Source of the DNA: Gordonibacter sp034932485
Lineage (GTDB): Bacteria; Actinomycetota; Coriobacteriia; Coriobacteriales; Eggerthellaceae
NCBI GenBank assembly: GCA_034932485.1
Contig: JAYFOQ010000009.1
Location: 1 to 64,000 of the forward strand
Direction of reading: 5' to 3'
DNA length: 64,000 nucleotides
The notes under the pieces are model-generated. The model did no database searches and was not told the origin of the DNA. It saw only the letters and a list, made by a program, of their open reading frames with translations. Position 1 is the stretch's first letter, and each line of letters opens with the position of its first letter. Below, in pieces: positions 1 through 7,783 of this stretch. Made by a program: the position numbers and the translations under genes.

Positions 1-75
1 GTTGGACTTGCAGGCAACGGCACATGCCGTGCAGCCGAAGCAAAGGTTTAAGTCTATAGCCATTCCGTAGTGCAT
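1..75 (-). CDS. 4Fe-4S ferredoxin-type electron-transfer subunit (DmsB-like), 5' part only
   Basis: Only the first 25 codons lie in the window; the gene runs off the left edge. The visible peptide carries one complete ferredoxin cluster motif, Cys12-x2-Cys15-x2-Cys18-x3-Cys22. A GGGGG Shine-Dalgarno-like run lies 7 nt before the ATG at 75; a second in-frame ATG at 63 is possible. The gene starts 15 nt after the molybdoenzyme stop codon, so the two form an operon. By family knowledge such a protein carries electrons to or from the molybdopterin subunit. Whether it has four clusters, and whether a membrane anchor follows, cannot be seen here. Confidence 0.8.
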   Translation of the reverse strand, partial: MHYGMAIDLNLCFGCTACAVACKSN

Positions 76-90
76 TGTTCATCCCCCTTT

Positions 91-2523
91 CTAGATGGTT
101 GCCTTCTCGATGTCGATAAGCGTGTCGAAGTAGTAGCTGTTCGCTATGACCGGAGAGAGGTTTGCGGGAATGACGTCGAGGTAGTAGCCTTCGACGAACT
201 GATCGGCCTCCCAGCCGTGGTCGATGGTTATCATGCCAGGGCGCGTGCCGTCACTGAAGCGCACACGGCAGACGAACGCCGAGCGATCGTTGAAGATGCG
301 TACGTAATCACCGTCGGCTATGCCGCGCTCGGCACAGGTGGCGGGATTGGCGGTAACGTAGGGCTCGCTTTCGAACTCGAGCAGCCAGGGTACGTGCGTA
401 TACTGCGAGTGCACCTTGAACTTGCTGCGCTCGGACGTGAACGTAAGCGGGTACTTCTCGGCAAGCGGGTTCGCGCTCCATGCTTCCAGCGGTTCTTCCC
501 AGTAGGGTAGGCGCTCCTTCATGAAGTCGACATTCTGCCCCCAGTTGCCTCCGTCGATGGGAAGCTTTTCTTGGTAAAACTGCAGACGTCCGGTGGGGGT
601 GTCGAATTTTCCTTCCTGACCGAACACGCGATTGTCTTTCTGGACGGTGAGAATTGACCCTTCCTTCTTGAGTTTCTCCCACGTAATGCCAAGTTTCTGG
701 CAGGTGGGGTTATCGAAAAGGGTGTTGAAGAGCTCATTGGTGTCGGCGAAGTTATAACGCTCCAACCCCATCTTGTCCATGAGCGTGCGGAATATCTCGA
801 AATCACTCTTGGATTCATAGAGGGGCTCTGCCGCTTTGGCGTTGTAGTTGATGTAGCGTGTGTCGTCACCTGAGGCTGTCTCACATTCGAAGTAATGGCA
901 GGCGGGTAGTACGATGTCGGCGTAATCGGTGGTGGAGGTTCTCACGACATCAGCAACAACGAAAAGCTCAAGTGAATCCAGTATTTCACGCCACTTCAAG
1001 GTGCCGATAGCCGCGCCCAACAGGTTGCAGCTATAGCAGAACAGCGTTTTGATATTGATATCGGTATTGCCGTACTTCCCCTTGTCGAAGCAATTAACCA
1101 GCGCTGATGCATAGAAGGTATTGAAAGGGGGTGCATCCTTCACTTTACGCAAGCTGCCCGACATCCAGCCTGCAGCGAATTCACCGCGCCAGTAGCCGTG
1201 CCCGCTGTTTCCCGGCTGGCCGAACTGCCCAGCCATCATGGTGGCAGAAATGATGGAGGCGAAGGTGGGCCAGCCGTTGGTGAGGTGATCGAGACCCAAG
1301 CCGACACTTACCGCAGTAGGACCGTCAGCTAGGAGGTGTGCAAGCTCGATGATGGTGTCGACGGGCACGTCGCATAGTTTGGAAGCTTTTTCGGGTGTCC
1401 ACTCGTGTACGCGCTCAAGCAGGAGTTCGTATGAGGGGTTTACCGCAATGCCCTCAATGGTGAAGGAGCCGCGCAGAACGGGGTTGCTTATCTCTTCGGC
1501 GGTACCGATGCGGCCGTCTTCTCCGCACACGAGAATCTTGTCAGCGTCGGTCCCTGCCGTGGCCTTTCCCAGATCGCTTAGGCGCAGGTACGTGCCGTCG
1601 CTTTCCTTGACCAAGAAGGGTGCTACGGTATTCTTGATCAGGAAGTCTTCTTTGACAAGTCCTTCGCTTTCTAGCACATGTGCCATGGCAAGGGCTAAAG
1701 CGGCATCGGTGCCGGGGCGAATAGGCACGAACAGGTCTGCCTTGGCGGAGGTGGTGTTGTAGCAGGGGTCAATGACGATGATCTTTGCGCCATGTTCGGC
1801 TTTTGCGCGCAGCGTGATATGGAATGTCTGGCTGTAGGCCTCGGCGAGGTTTGCTCCCCAAATGAATATGTTCTTCGAGTTATAGACATCCTCACGTCCG
1901 CAGCCACCTGCTCCTTTGGCGTTGCCGAAGAAGGCGGGGAAGGCGGCGTAGAACACCCGGTCTTGAGACGAATCGATAAGGGTGGCACCCATGGCGGATT
2001 GAAGGCGCAGCCCGTGGTTGGCATCAGGGCTGATGTTGCCGGCGCTTTTCGTGAAGGCGTTGGCCCCGGGGCCGTACTTCTCGGCAACTTCTTTCCACTT
2101 ATCGGTGATGGTGGTGAATGCCTCGTCCCAGCTAATTTGTTCCCATTCTCCGCTTCCTCGTTCACCAACGCGTTTCATGGGGTACTTCAAGCGATCCTCG
2201 GCATATACGCGAAGCGCGTGGGTGAGTCCCTTGTTGCACAGACGGGTGGTGTCTGGCTCGGATTTGTTGATGCGGGATGTCTTGACAATCTTACCGTCGC
2301 GCACGTGCACGTTCATCTGGCATCCGTGCCCGCATCCGCCTCGACAAACGCCCGGCGTGATGGTTTCCTTGGGCGTACTTCCGTTTTTCTCGTCAGCTAT
2401 GGCGAGCGTGGCTGGAGCGAGGCTTGTGCCTATTCCGGCTGCTAGAACGGCCGCTGCACTTCCTTTGATAAAACTGCGCCTGTTGACTGGCGCACCTAAG
2501 ACGGTTCCTTTGGAATCATCCAT
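91..2523 (-). CDS. Tat-exported molybdopterin oxidoreductase, catalytic subunit (DMSO reductase superfamily)
   Basis: An 810-residue catalytic subunit of the DMSO-reductase superfamily, binding a molybdenum or tungsten bis-pterin cofactor. The start at 2523 is chosen because AGGAAGGA precedes it and it places a twin-arginine signal at the N-terminus (NRRSFIKG, residues 14-21, then an Ala-rich hydrophobic stretch). The frame stays open upstream but without a signal peptide at its end. Residues 60-96 hold a [4Fe-4S] ligand set (Cys60, Cys64, Cys68, Cys96). Export implies action outside the membrane. The partner is the ferredoxin-like gene just downstream; a LysR gene is divergent. Members of this family in gut Coriobacteriia reduce diverse acceptors, including catechols and S- or N-oxides. 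The substrate here cannot be read from sequence. Confidence 0.9.
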   Translation of the reverse strand: MDDSKGTVLGAPVNRRSFIKGSAAAVLAAGIGTSLAPATLAIADEKNGSTPKETITPGVCRGGCGHGCQMNVHVRDGKIVKTSRINKSEPDTTRLCNKGLTHALRVYAEDRLKYPMKRVGERGSGEWEQISWDEAFTTITDKWKEVAEKYGPGANAFTKSAGNISPDANHGLRLQSAMGATLIDSSQDRVFYAAFPAFFGNAKGAGGCGREDVYNSKNIFIWGANLAEAYSQTFHITLRAKAEHGAKIIVIDPCYNTTSAKADLFVPIRPGTDAALALAMAHVLESEGLVKEDFLIKNTVAPFLVKESDGTYLRLSDLGKATAGTDADKILVCGEDGRIGTAEEISNPVLRGSFTIEGIAVNPSYELLLERVHEWTPEKASKLCDVPVDTIIELAHLLADGPTAVSVGLGLDHLTNGWPTFASIISATMMAGQFGQPGNSGHGYWRGEFAAGWMSGSLRKVKDAPPFNTFYASALVNCFDKGKYGNTDINIKTLFCYSCNLLGAAIGTLKWREILDSLELFVVADVVRTSTTDYADIVLPACHYFECETASGDDTRYINYNAKAAEPLYESKSDFEIFRTLMDKMGLERYNFADTNELFNTLFDNPTCQKLGITWEKLKKEGSILTVQKDNRVFGQEGKFDTPTGRLQFYQEKLPIDGGNWGQNVDFMKERLPYWEEPLEAWSANPLAEKYPLTFTSERSKFKVHSQYTHVPWLLEFESEPYVTANPATCAERGIADGDYVRIFNDRSAFVCRVRFSDGTRPGMITIDHGWEADQFVEGYYLDVIPANLSPVIANSYYFDTLIDIEKATI

Positions 2524-2856
2524 GTGTGTCCTTCCTCTCTTTCCTTCGTCCTGGGACAGCGTTGCTTCTCGATCGAGTAATTGGATTGGTTCGCGGCGAG
2601 GCTCGGATAGGAGCCGAGCGTGTAAGCGCCACGCAACGACGACGTGATATCCCCCTTTTTTTGTTGATGACAATTGCTCCGATCGCGGGCGTGAGTTATG
2701 GTAAGGGCCTATTCGCATAACGCTTGGTTCGACTTTTTTACACCCTGATTGGATTTTGCGTCATCGACTCGATTCGGTGACGAGCCACGATTCCTCGAGG
2801 TGTTCTGATGTGTCGATACTGTTTATGGTGATAATGCGCGGTTGACGAAGGGGGAG
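2524..2856. promoter_or_regulatory. Divergent intergenic control region between molybdoenzyme and LysR genes
   Basis: This 333-nt gap separates two divergent genes and must hold both promoters. A near-perfect inverted repeat lies at 2759-2766 and 2775-2782 (CGTCATCG against CGGTGACG, one G-T pair, 8-nt spacer), a reasonable size for a regulator site or small hairpin. LysR regulators usually bind the region between themselves and a divergent target, so this is the expected operator region, but no site is proven. No convincing -35/-10 pair was found in either direction. Confidence 0.4.
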
Positions 2857-3768
2857 ATGGCTATAAAGCTTGAGTTTTTGAGAGAATTCGTCGTACTTGT
2901 GCGCTGTGGCAGCTTTAACGCCGCAGCTGAAAAGTTGTTGGTTGCCAGGCCGACGCTTAGCAATCATATACGCTCTTTGGAACAAGAAGTGGGCTTTGAG
3001 CTTATAAAGCGCGGGGAAGCGGTTGGGCTCACCAAAGCGGGGACGGCTTTTCTGGATACGGCTGAATCGATACTGAATACGATGGGCGATGCCCTTGAGA
3101 AGTGTCGTATTCTCGCTGAGAAGGAGCGACATCGGGGTTCAATGGTGCGCATCTCGTTGCGTGCGTCAAATTTTGAGTTGTGGGACTTGTTGGCTAAGCA
3201 ATGCCCATGCCCCTATACGTTTGTTGACTACGACCGGTCTCGACCGCTTCTGTATGCTTTTGCGCGGGAAGAGGCCGATATCATGGTTACCTACGATTTA
3301 GATACGCTTCCCGCTCTGCGTGCCGAAGCGCAGAACTTCGATCTTTCGTGGGAGCCCTTCGGAACTGAGTCCTGTGTGGTGGTGATGAAAAAGACTAATC
3401 CTCTTGCACAGGGTCCCTTGATGCGCGAGCGTTTACGCGGTGCTGAAGTGGTTATGTTGGATGGTTTGGAATACGACTACTGGAAAAGCATCGTCGTTGA
3501 TATTCTGGGAGAAGATCTGGATCTCAAGTTTAGCTTGTTGCCGGTGGATAACATACTAAATATGAGAATAGTGGATTTCGAGAATAAGATATTCGTCATG
3601 ATGAAAACCATGACGCGACAGTTTTTCGCCGAGAGAGACGACTGCGTTATGTGTAATACCGTGGACGGGCGACCCTTGCTGATGCGCCGCGGTTTGATAT
3701 ACCGTCCAAGCGACAATCCCAACGTGGAAGACGTGTTGAACATGCTTCGCCAATATGCAAACGATTAG
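2857..3768 (+). CDS. LysR-family transcriptional regulator
   Basis: A 303-residue LysR-type regulator. The winged-helix DNA-binding domain occupies about the first 65 residues, with the typical pattern LEFLREFV...GSFNAAAEKL followed by a recognition helix. The remainder is a periplasmic-binding-protein-like effector domain of normal length. The start is uncertain: ATG 2857 has an AAGGGGG run only 2 nt upstream, whereas TTG 2842 is in frame without a clear ribosome site. It is divergent from the molybdoenzyme operon, which it probably controls in response to the enzyme's substrate; that link is inferred from position alone. A copy of the ~145-bp repeat follows 115 nt after its stop. Confidence 0.88.
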   Translation: MAIKLEFLREFVVLVRCGSFNAAAEKLLVARPTLSNHIRSLEQEVGFELIKRGEAVGLTKAGTAFLDTAESILNTMGDALEKCRILAEKERHRGSMVRISLRASNFELWDLLAKQCPCPYTFVDYDRSRPLLYAFAREEADIMVTYDLDTLPALRAEAQNFDLSWEPFGTESCVVVMKKTNPLAQGPLMRERLRGAEVVMLDGLEYDYWKSIVVDILGEDLDLKFSLLPVDNILNMRIVDFENKIFVMMKTMTRQFFAERDDCVMCNTVDGRPLLMRRGLIYRPSDNPNVEDVLNMLRQYAND

Positions 3769-3882
3769 ACGCTATTCTAAGTTGTCATCTTTGTGTGGCT
3801 GTATCACGAACCAAATCAATACTATCGCCTGTTTGCTCGGTGTGCTGCAACAACAAGCAAAGCATCCGGACAAATTCGCGTC

Positions 3883-4027
3883 GATTCTTTATCCTCGACT
3901 AAAGAGGGTTATATCATCAAGACTCTGAACAGGTGATTTATAAACACGTCGAAACGATGGGTATACGTGTGTTTAGAAAACTACAGAATCGAGGCTGATT
4001 CGTCCATGATTGTTTTTATCATATAAA
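3883..4027 (+). repeat. Dispersed ~145-bp intergenic repeat, copy A
   Basis: This stretch aligns almost without gaps to 45825-45970. Shared blocks at the same offsets: gattctttatcct at offset 0 (19 of 20 positions identical through gactaa), tgaacaggtg at +43, aatcg.ggct at +104 and gtccatgat at +119, then tttatcat with a 3-nt length difference. It lies in the 536-nt gap between the LysR gene and the M50 peptidase. No convincing reading frame explains it. It could be a non-coding RNA, a conserved control region or an old mobile repeat. Confidence 0.7.
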
Positions 4028-4036
4028 TGTATGGGC

Positions 4037-4080
4037 ACCGAAACTATCTCAACCGAAACTATCTCAACCGAAACTATCCT
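4037..4080 (+). repeat. Short tandem repeat, 15-bp unit, almost three copies
   Basis: The unit accgaaactatctca is repeated exactly at 4037-4051 and 4052-4066, with a third copy at 4067-4080 that diverges in its last bases. It begins about 10 nt after repeat copy A and is absent from copy B. The surrounding 3769-4304 gap otherwise shows nothing beyond repeat A. Slipped-strand length variation is plausible. There are too few copies and no spacers, so this is not a CRISPR array. Confidence 0.85.
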
Positions 4081-4304
4081 TGTTAGGTGTAGACCGCGTT
4101 TGTCAGGAGTCAAAAAGAGAGCTGTGGCACTTTTCTGCTGCTCTGCGTAGTTTGAATCTCTCAAATGCCGTGGCAGTTGCCGCCTATGAGGCACTGCGAC
4201 AGCAAGGGTGGCCTCAGTTAGTATAGTGTCTGTTTGCGTGAACTTGTGAAATTTGCCCTGCCCGCATGGCGTTTGCAATGCATTGCGGTAGACTAATCGA
4301 CATT

Positions 4305-4982
4305 ATGATATCGATACCATACCTCATCTGCTCCATACTCAGCTTCGTTCCCGCCATCGTGTGTCACGAGGCCATGCACGGGTTTGCCGCCTACAAGCTG
4401 GGAGACCCGACGGCGAAGCGTGCGGGCAGACTCTCGTTCAACCCGCTTAAGCATATCGACCCGTTTGGCACGGTTATCATGCCACTTTTGCTCATGGCTA
4501 TGAACATGCCCGTGTTCGGCTATGCGAAGCCGGTGCCGTACAACCCGGCCTACTTCAAGGACCCGAAGAAAGGCGACCTCATCGTGGGCTTGGCTGGTCC
4601 GGCTGCCAATTTAGTGCTGGCCGTTTTTGGTGCCCTGGTGTTCACGGTGGTCTCGGTTGTGCTTCCGGTGAACCAGCTGGTGCAAAACGAGCTGTTCTAC
4701 TACTTCTATACTATGTTTTTGCCTATGTTCTCACTGATTAACCTGTACCTCATGTTCTTTAACCTGCTGCCTATTCCGCCGCTGGACGGTTCGTCCATCT
4801 TCGCGTTCATCTTGCCTCGGAAGTTTCTGCCCACGTATTACAAGGTGCAGCAGTATGCGTTCCCCATTTTTATGATCGTGGTTATTGCGGTGCCCTATAT
4901 CTTGAAGTTTAATCCTATAGGTATCTACCTTGATTTCACGGCGGGCAACGTGTTCGATTTCTTATTCTCATTCGGAAAATAA
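4305..4982 (+). CDS. Site-2 protease family (M50) membrane metallopeptidase, YwhC/rhomboid-like clan
   Basis: A 225-residue integral membrane zinc peptidase. HEAMH at residues 21-25 gives the HExxH zinc site, and a C-terminal NLLPIPPLDG segment supplies the Asp ligand typical of the family. About five hydrophobic segments are visible. The start at 4305 puts HExxH at the position usual for short single-domain members; upstream ATGs at 4266 and 4278 are alternatives, and none has a good Shine-Dalgarno. It lies 10 nt before scpA, an M50-scpA-scpB order common in Firmicutes and Actinobacteria. The substrate is unknown; regulated intramembrane proteolysis is the general role of the clan. Confidence 0.88.
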   Translation: MISIPYLICSILSFVPAIVCHEAMHGFAAYKLGDPTAKRAGRLSFNPLKHIDPFGTVIMPLLLMAMNMPVFGYAKPVPYNPAYFKDPKKGDLIVGLAGPAANLVLAVFGALVFTVVSVVLPVNQLVQNELFYYFYTMFLPMFSLINLYLMFFNLLPIPPLDGSSIFAFILPRKFLPTYYKVQQYAFPIFMIVVIAVPYILKFNPIGIYLDFTAGNVFDFLFSFGK

Positions 4983-4992
4983 GCGGGGCGGG

Positions 4993-5787
4993 GTGTCGTA
5001 CAAGGTTCGCATAGATAGCTTCGAAGGACCGTTTGACCTGCTGCTTTATTTGGTTAGCAGGCAGAAGGTAGATATTGGGGCAATTTCTATCACCCAAATT
5101 GCCGACCAATATTTGGTTGAGATGAGCCGCATGGATAATCTCGACCTAGATGTAGCCAGCGACTTTTTGTTGGTCGCTTCTACCTTGTTGGAAATTAAGG
5201 CGGAAAGTCTCATTCCTCGTGAACGTGACGCAGTAGATGAGGAATTGGCCGAACTTGCCCCGAGTGAGGCTCGCGATATACTGGTGGAACGTCTGCTTGC
5301 CTACAAGCAGTACAAAAATGCGGCATCTACTCTCCAGTCGCGTTTTGTGGCCGAAGGTCGCATGCATGCACGACCTTTCGGGCCCGATGCATGTTTTCTT
5401 GGATTGATGCCTGACTATCTAAAAAATGTTACCTTGGACGGTCTTGCGCTGTTGGCGTCGAGCGCCTATGCGCGCCGTGAGGTGTTTCTGCTGGAATCCG
5501 AACATATTGCCGCGAAGCCTATTCCGGTGGAGGTGCATGTTCGGGCCATCCATGCACGTATACGAAATAAGAAGCACTTGAGTTTTTCTGAGTTGGTGGA
5601 TGATCGGACGCCGCTACCGGTTGTGGTGGTAACATTTTTGGCGGTACTCGAACTGTATAAACGTGCCATGGTGAAGATCGAGCAGCTTGAGCAGTTTGGC
5701 GATATTGATATTAACTATATCGAAAATTCGGGTGATTTGGTGCTCACGGGCGATGATGTTCTTACTTCGGTGGGCGAAGACGCATAA
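4993..5787 (+). CDS. scpA: Segregation and condensation protein A
   Basis: A 264-residue kleisin subunit of the SMC-ScpAB condensin, which bridges the SMC heads during chromosome organisation. The N-terminus (VRIDSFEGPFDLLLYLVSRQKVDI) is the classic ScpA signature, followed by an acidic middle and a C-terminal winged helix that contacts the second SMC head. The GTG at 4993 is chosen because it sits right before this signature, although the ribosome site is weak (GGGGCGGG). It follows the M50 gene by 10 nt and precedes scpB by 117 nt. The partner smc lies at 40155-43700 in the same window. Confidence 0.95.
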   Translation: MSYKVRIDSFEGPFDLLLYLVSRQKVDIGAISITQIADQYLVEMSRMDNLDLDVASDFLLVASTLLEIKAESLIPRERDAVDEELAELAPSEARDILVERLLAYKQYKNAASTLQSRFVAEGRMHARPFGPDACFLGLMPDYLKNVTLDGLALLASSAYARREVFLLESEHIAAKPIPVEVHVRAIHARIRNKKHLSFSELVDDRTPLPVVVVTFLAVLELYKRAMVKIEQLEQFGDIDINYIENSGDLVLTGDDVLTSVGEDA

Positions 5788-5904
5788 GACCGCTTGCCAC
5801 CATTGTATGAAGGTTGGCAACGTGTAGGTTGGGGAGTAGCGTTGAAGATCAACGACAGGTCCGTGAGAGAACTCGCTTCTGCGAGGGAAGAGGAATGAAG
5901 GGTT

Positions 5905-6840
5905 ATGTTCCAAGGACTGCAAGAAAGTCAGATTTCGGGCGCCGTTGAAGCGCTTTTGTTTGTGACCGACGAGCCGGTAGGCACTATTGCACTGGCTGAT
6001 ATGCTGGAAGTGGAGCCGGGCGCGGTGGAGCGCGTTCTTGTCGATTTAAGAACGCGTTTTGAGGCTGATGAGCGCGGCATCCAGTTGCGCGAGGTGGCCG
6101 GAGGATGGAGGCTGTATACCCATCCCGTCTACCATGAATTGGTCGAAAAGTATGTGTTGTCATGGGATACCCGTAAGCTCTCGCAGGCAGCCATGGAGAC
6201 GCTGGCCGTCGTAGCCTATAGTCAGCCCGTTACGCGCGCAGGGGTGGCTTCGGTGCGTGGGGTGAATTCCGATAGCTCTATTAACTCGCTGGTAGAGAAG
6301 GGTCTCGTGCGCGAAGCGGGTACGGCTGATACTCCAGGTAGTCCGACGTTGTATGCCACAACACGCGCATTTTTAGAGAAGTTTGGATTGCGTTCGGTGT
6401 CCGATCTGCCCGATCTTGGTCAGTTTGCTCCCGACGACGAGACGCGTGCATTTATCCGCGAGCGCCTATCCGCTACGCGCGAACCATCATATATCTCTCC
6501 AGAGGTGCTGGGGGTCGATGATACAACGATTGTTGCCGATGGCTTCGATGGTTTGGTGTTCGATTTCGACGAAGAGGGTTCCGCAACTCTGCCACCCCCG
6601 CAGTCCCTGTCATTTCAGGCTCAGCCAACTTCGGAGGCGACGAGTTTTCCTAGTGGCTCGACGAGAGAGGTCGAATTAACGCGGTCAGATCAAGTTTCCG
6701 AACAGGAGATTGCGCCTGATCCCGATAAGGAGCCGAGTATTGCTGCCCAAAATTTGCTTGCAGGGGCCATGGCCGCAAGCTTTGGATTGGTGGAAAAAAT
6801 CGATTTCGACAGCCTAACTTTCGAGACTGACGATGAGTAG
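5905..6840 (+). CDS. scpB: Segregation and condensation protein B, with acidic C-terminal extension
   Basis: A 311-residue winged-helix partner of ScpA. The conserved core, from VEALLFVTDEPV through the second winged helix (METLAVVAYSQPVTRAGV... to about residue 175), matches ScpB. Most ScpB proteins are about 180-220 residues; the extra ~120 residues here are acidic, low in complexity and probably disordered, with a short final helix ending in FETDDE. The last codons overlap the pseudouridine synthase start by 8 nt, indicating translational coupling. Confidence 0.94.
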   Translation: MFQGLQESQISGAVEALLFVTDEPVGTIALADMLEVEPGAVERVLVDLRTRFEADERGIQLREVAGGWRLYTHPVYHELVEKYVLSWDTRKLSQAAMETLAVVAYSQPVTRAGVASVRGVNSDSSINSLVEKGLVREAGTADTPGSPTLYATTRAFLEKFGLRSVSDLPDLGQFAPDDETRAFIRERLSATREPSYISPEVLGVDDTTIVADGFDGLVFDFDEEGSATLPPPQSLSFQAQPTSEATSFPSGSTREVELTRSDQVSEQEIAPDPDKEPSIAAQNLLAGAMAASFGLVEKIDFDSLTFETDDE

Positions 6841-7732
6841 GGAAGAATCGAGGCATCGTCGAGAGACGGCGCCTCTACGGAAGTGCGAAGAAGAGACCCA
6901 AAGTCGCATCGTGCCCATGCGTTTGCAGAAGTTTCTTGCGCGTGCAGGAGCGGCTAGTCGTCGCGGTTCTGAGAATTTGATGACGGCGGGGCGCGTTACC
7001 GTAAATGGTGTCGTTGTTACCGAGCTGGGCAGTAAGGTGGATCCACTGGTAGATGAGGTGGCGGTAGATGGCATGACGGTGCGGCTGGGTGATGGTCCCA
7101 TTACGCTTATGTTGCACAAGCCAGCAGGTATTGTTACCACTATGTCTGATCCACAGGGACGCCCGACGGTGGCGGGGCTCGTGCCGGCTTTGCAGTATCC
7201 GGGATTGTTTCCTATCGGTCGGCTCGATCGTGATACGACGGGATTGTTGCTATTCTCTACCGATGGCGAATTGGGTCATGCCCTTTTGCGTCCAAGCGGT
7301 CATGTAACAAAGTTCTATACTGCGTTGGTGGAGGGTACGCCTACGCCGGGCCAGCTGGCGCATTTACGCGAGGGTATTGTTTTAGACGATGGTTTGACGC
7401 TTCCTGCGGAAGTGGAATTGCTGGAGGACGACCAGGCGCGAGACGCACTTATGGCTTTGGATGTACCATCCGTCGCCCCTACTGGAGCTTCTCGCCAGTA
7501 TTTGCGGGCTTGCTCAGCACGAGTAAAGGAGCGATCGGTGGTGCGTGTTGGTCTGCACGAGGGAAGGAAGCGTCAGGTGAGAAGGATGCTTGATGCTATT
7601 GGTCACCCCGTGTTGGCCTTACATCGCAACACGTTTGGCCCTGTTCAGCTTAATCAGTTGCCGCGAGGGCAGTGGCGTCTGCTGGATGCAGCTGAGGTGG
7701 CCGCGCTTAATCAAGCGGCGGGCCGCTCGTGA
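6833..7732 (+). CDS. rRNA pseudouridine synthase, RsuA/RluB/E/F family
   Basis: A 299-residue pseudouridine synthase. An S4 RNA-binding domain (about residues 29-75, beginning MRLQKFLARAGAASRR) precedes the catalytic domain, whose GRLDRDTTGLLLF motif holds the catalytic Asp. C-terminal EGRKRQVRRMLDAIGHPV is the family's second signature. The start overlapping scpB (6833) adds a basic 28-residue lead; ATG 6917, at the S4 domain, is an alternative. The scpA-scpB-rluB order is widely conserved. By analogy with RluB it probably modifies 23S rRNA helix 80, but the target cannot be told from RsuA-type targets by motif alone. Confidence 0.92.
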   Translation: MSREESRHRRETAPLRKCEEETQSRIVPMRLQKFLARAGAASRRGSENLMTAGRVTVNGVVVTELGSKVDPLVDEVAVDGMTVRLGDGPITLMLHKPAGIVTTMSDPQGRPTVAGLVPALQYPGLFPIGRLDRDTTGLLLFSTDGELGHALLRPSGHVTKFYTALVEGTPTPGQLAHLREGIVLDDGLTLPAEVELLEDDQARDALMALDVPSVAPTGASRQYLRACSARVKERSVVRVGLHEGRKRQVRRMLDAIGHPVLALHRNTFGPVQLNQLPRGQWRLLDAAEVAALNQAAGRS

Positions 7733-7752
7733 ACGGTCTGTGAACGCCCATC

Positions 7753-7766
7753 TATAATGCTAGAAT
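7753..7766 (+). promoter_or_regulatory. Candidate promoter -10 region for tyrA-aroA-cmk-plsC
   Basis: A perfect TATAAT (7753-7758) overlaps an extended -10 element TGCTAGAAT (7758-7766), 18-31 nt before the tyrA start. No good -35 hexamer lies at 16-18 nt spacing, which fits an extended -10 promoter. The same 9-mer recurs upstream of the toxin-antitoxin pair and the DivIVA-like gene. Confidence 0.5.
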
Positions 7767-7783
7767 AACTAAGGGAGGCGCGT

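Noticed and set aside
2524..2718. N-terminal extension of the first molybdoenzyme to 2718
   Set aside because: It would bury the twin-arginine signal 80 residues inside the protein, and the start at 2523 has a clear ribosome site.
4037..4080. CRISPR-like repeat
   Set aside because: The units are directly adjacent without spacers and number fewer than three; no cas genes are near.
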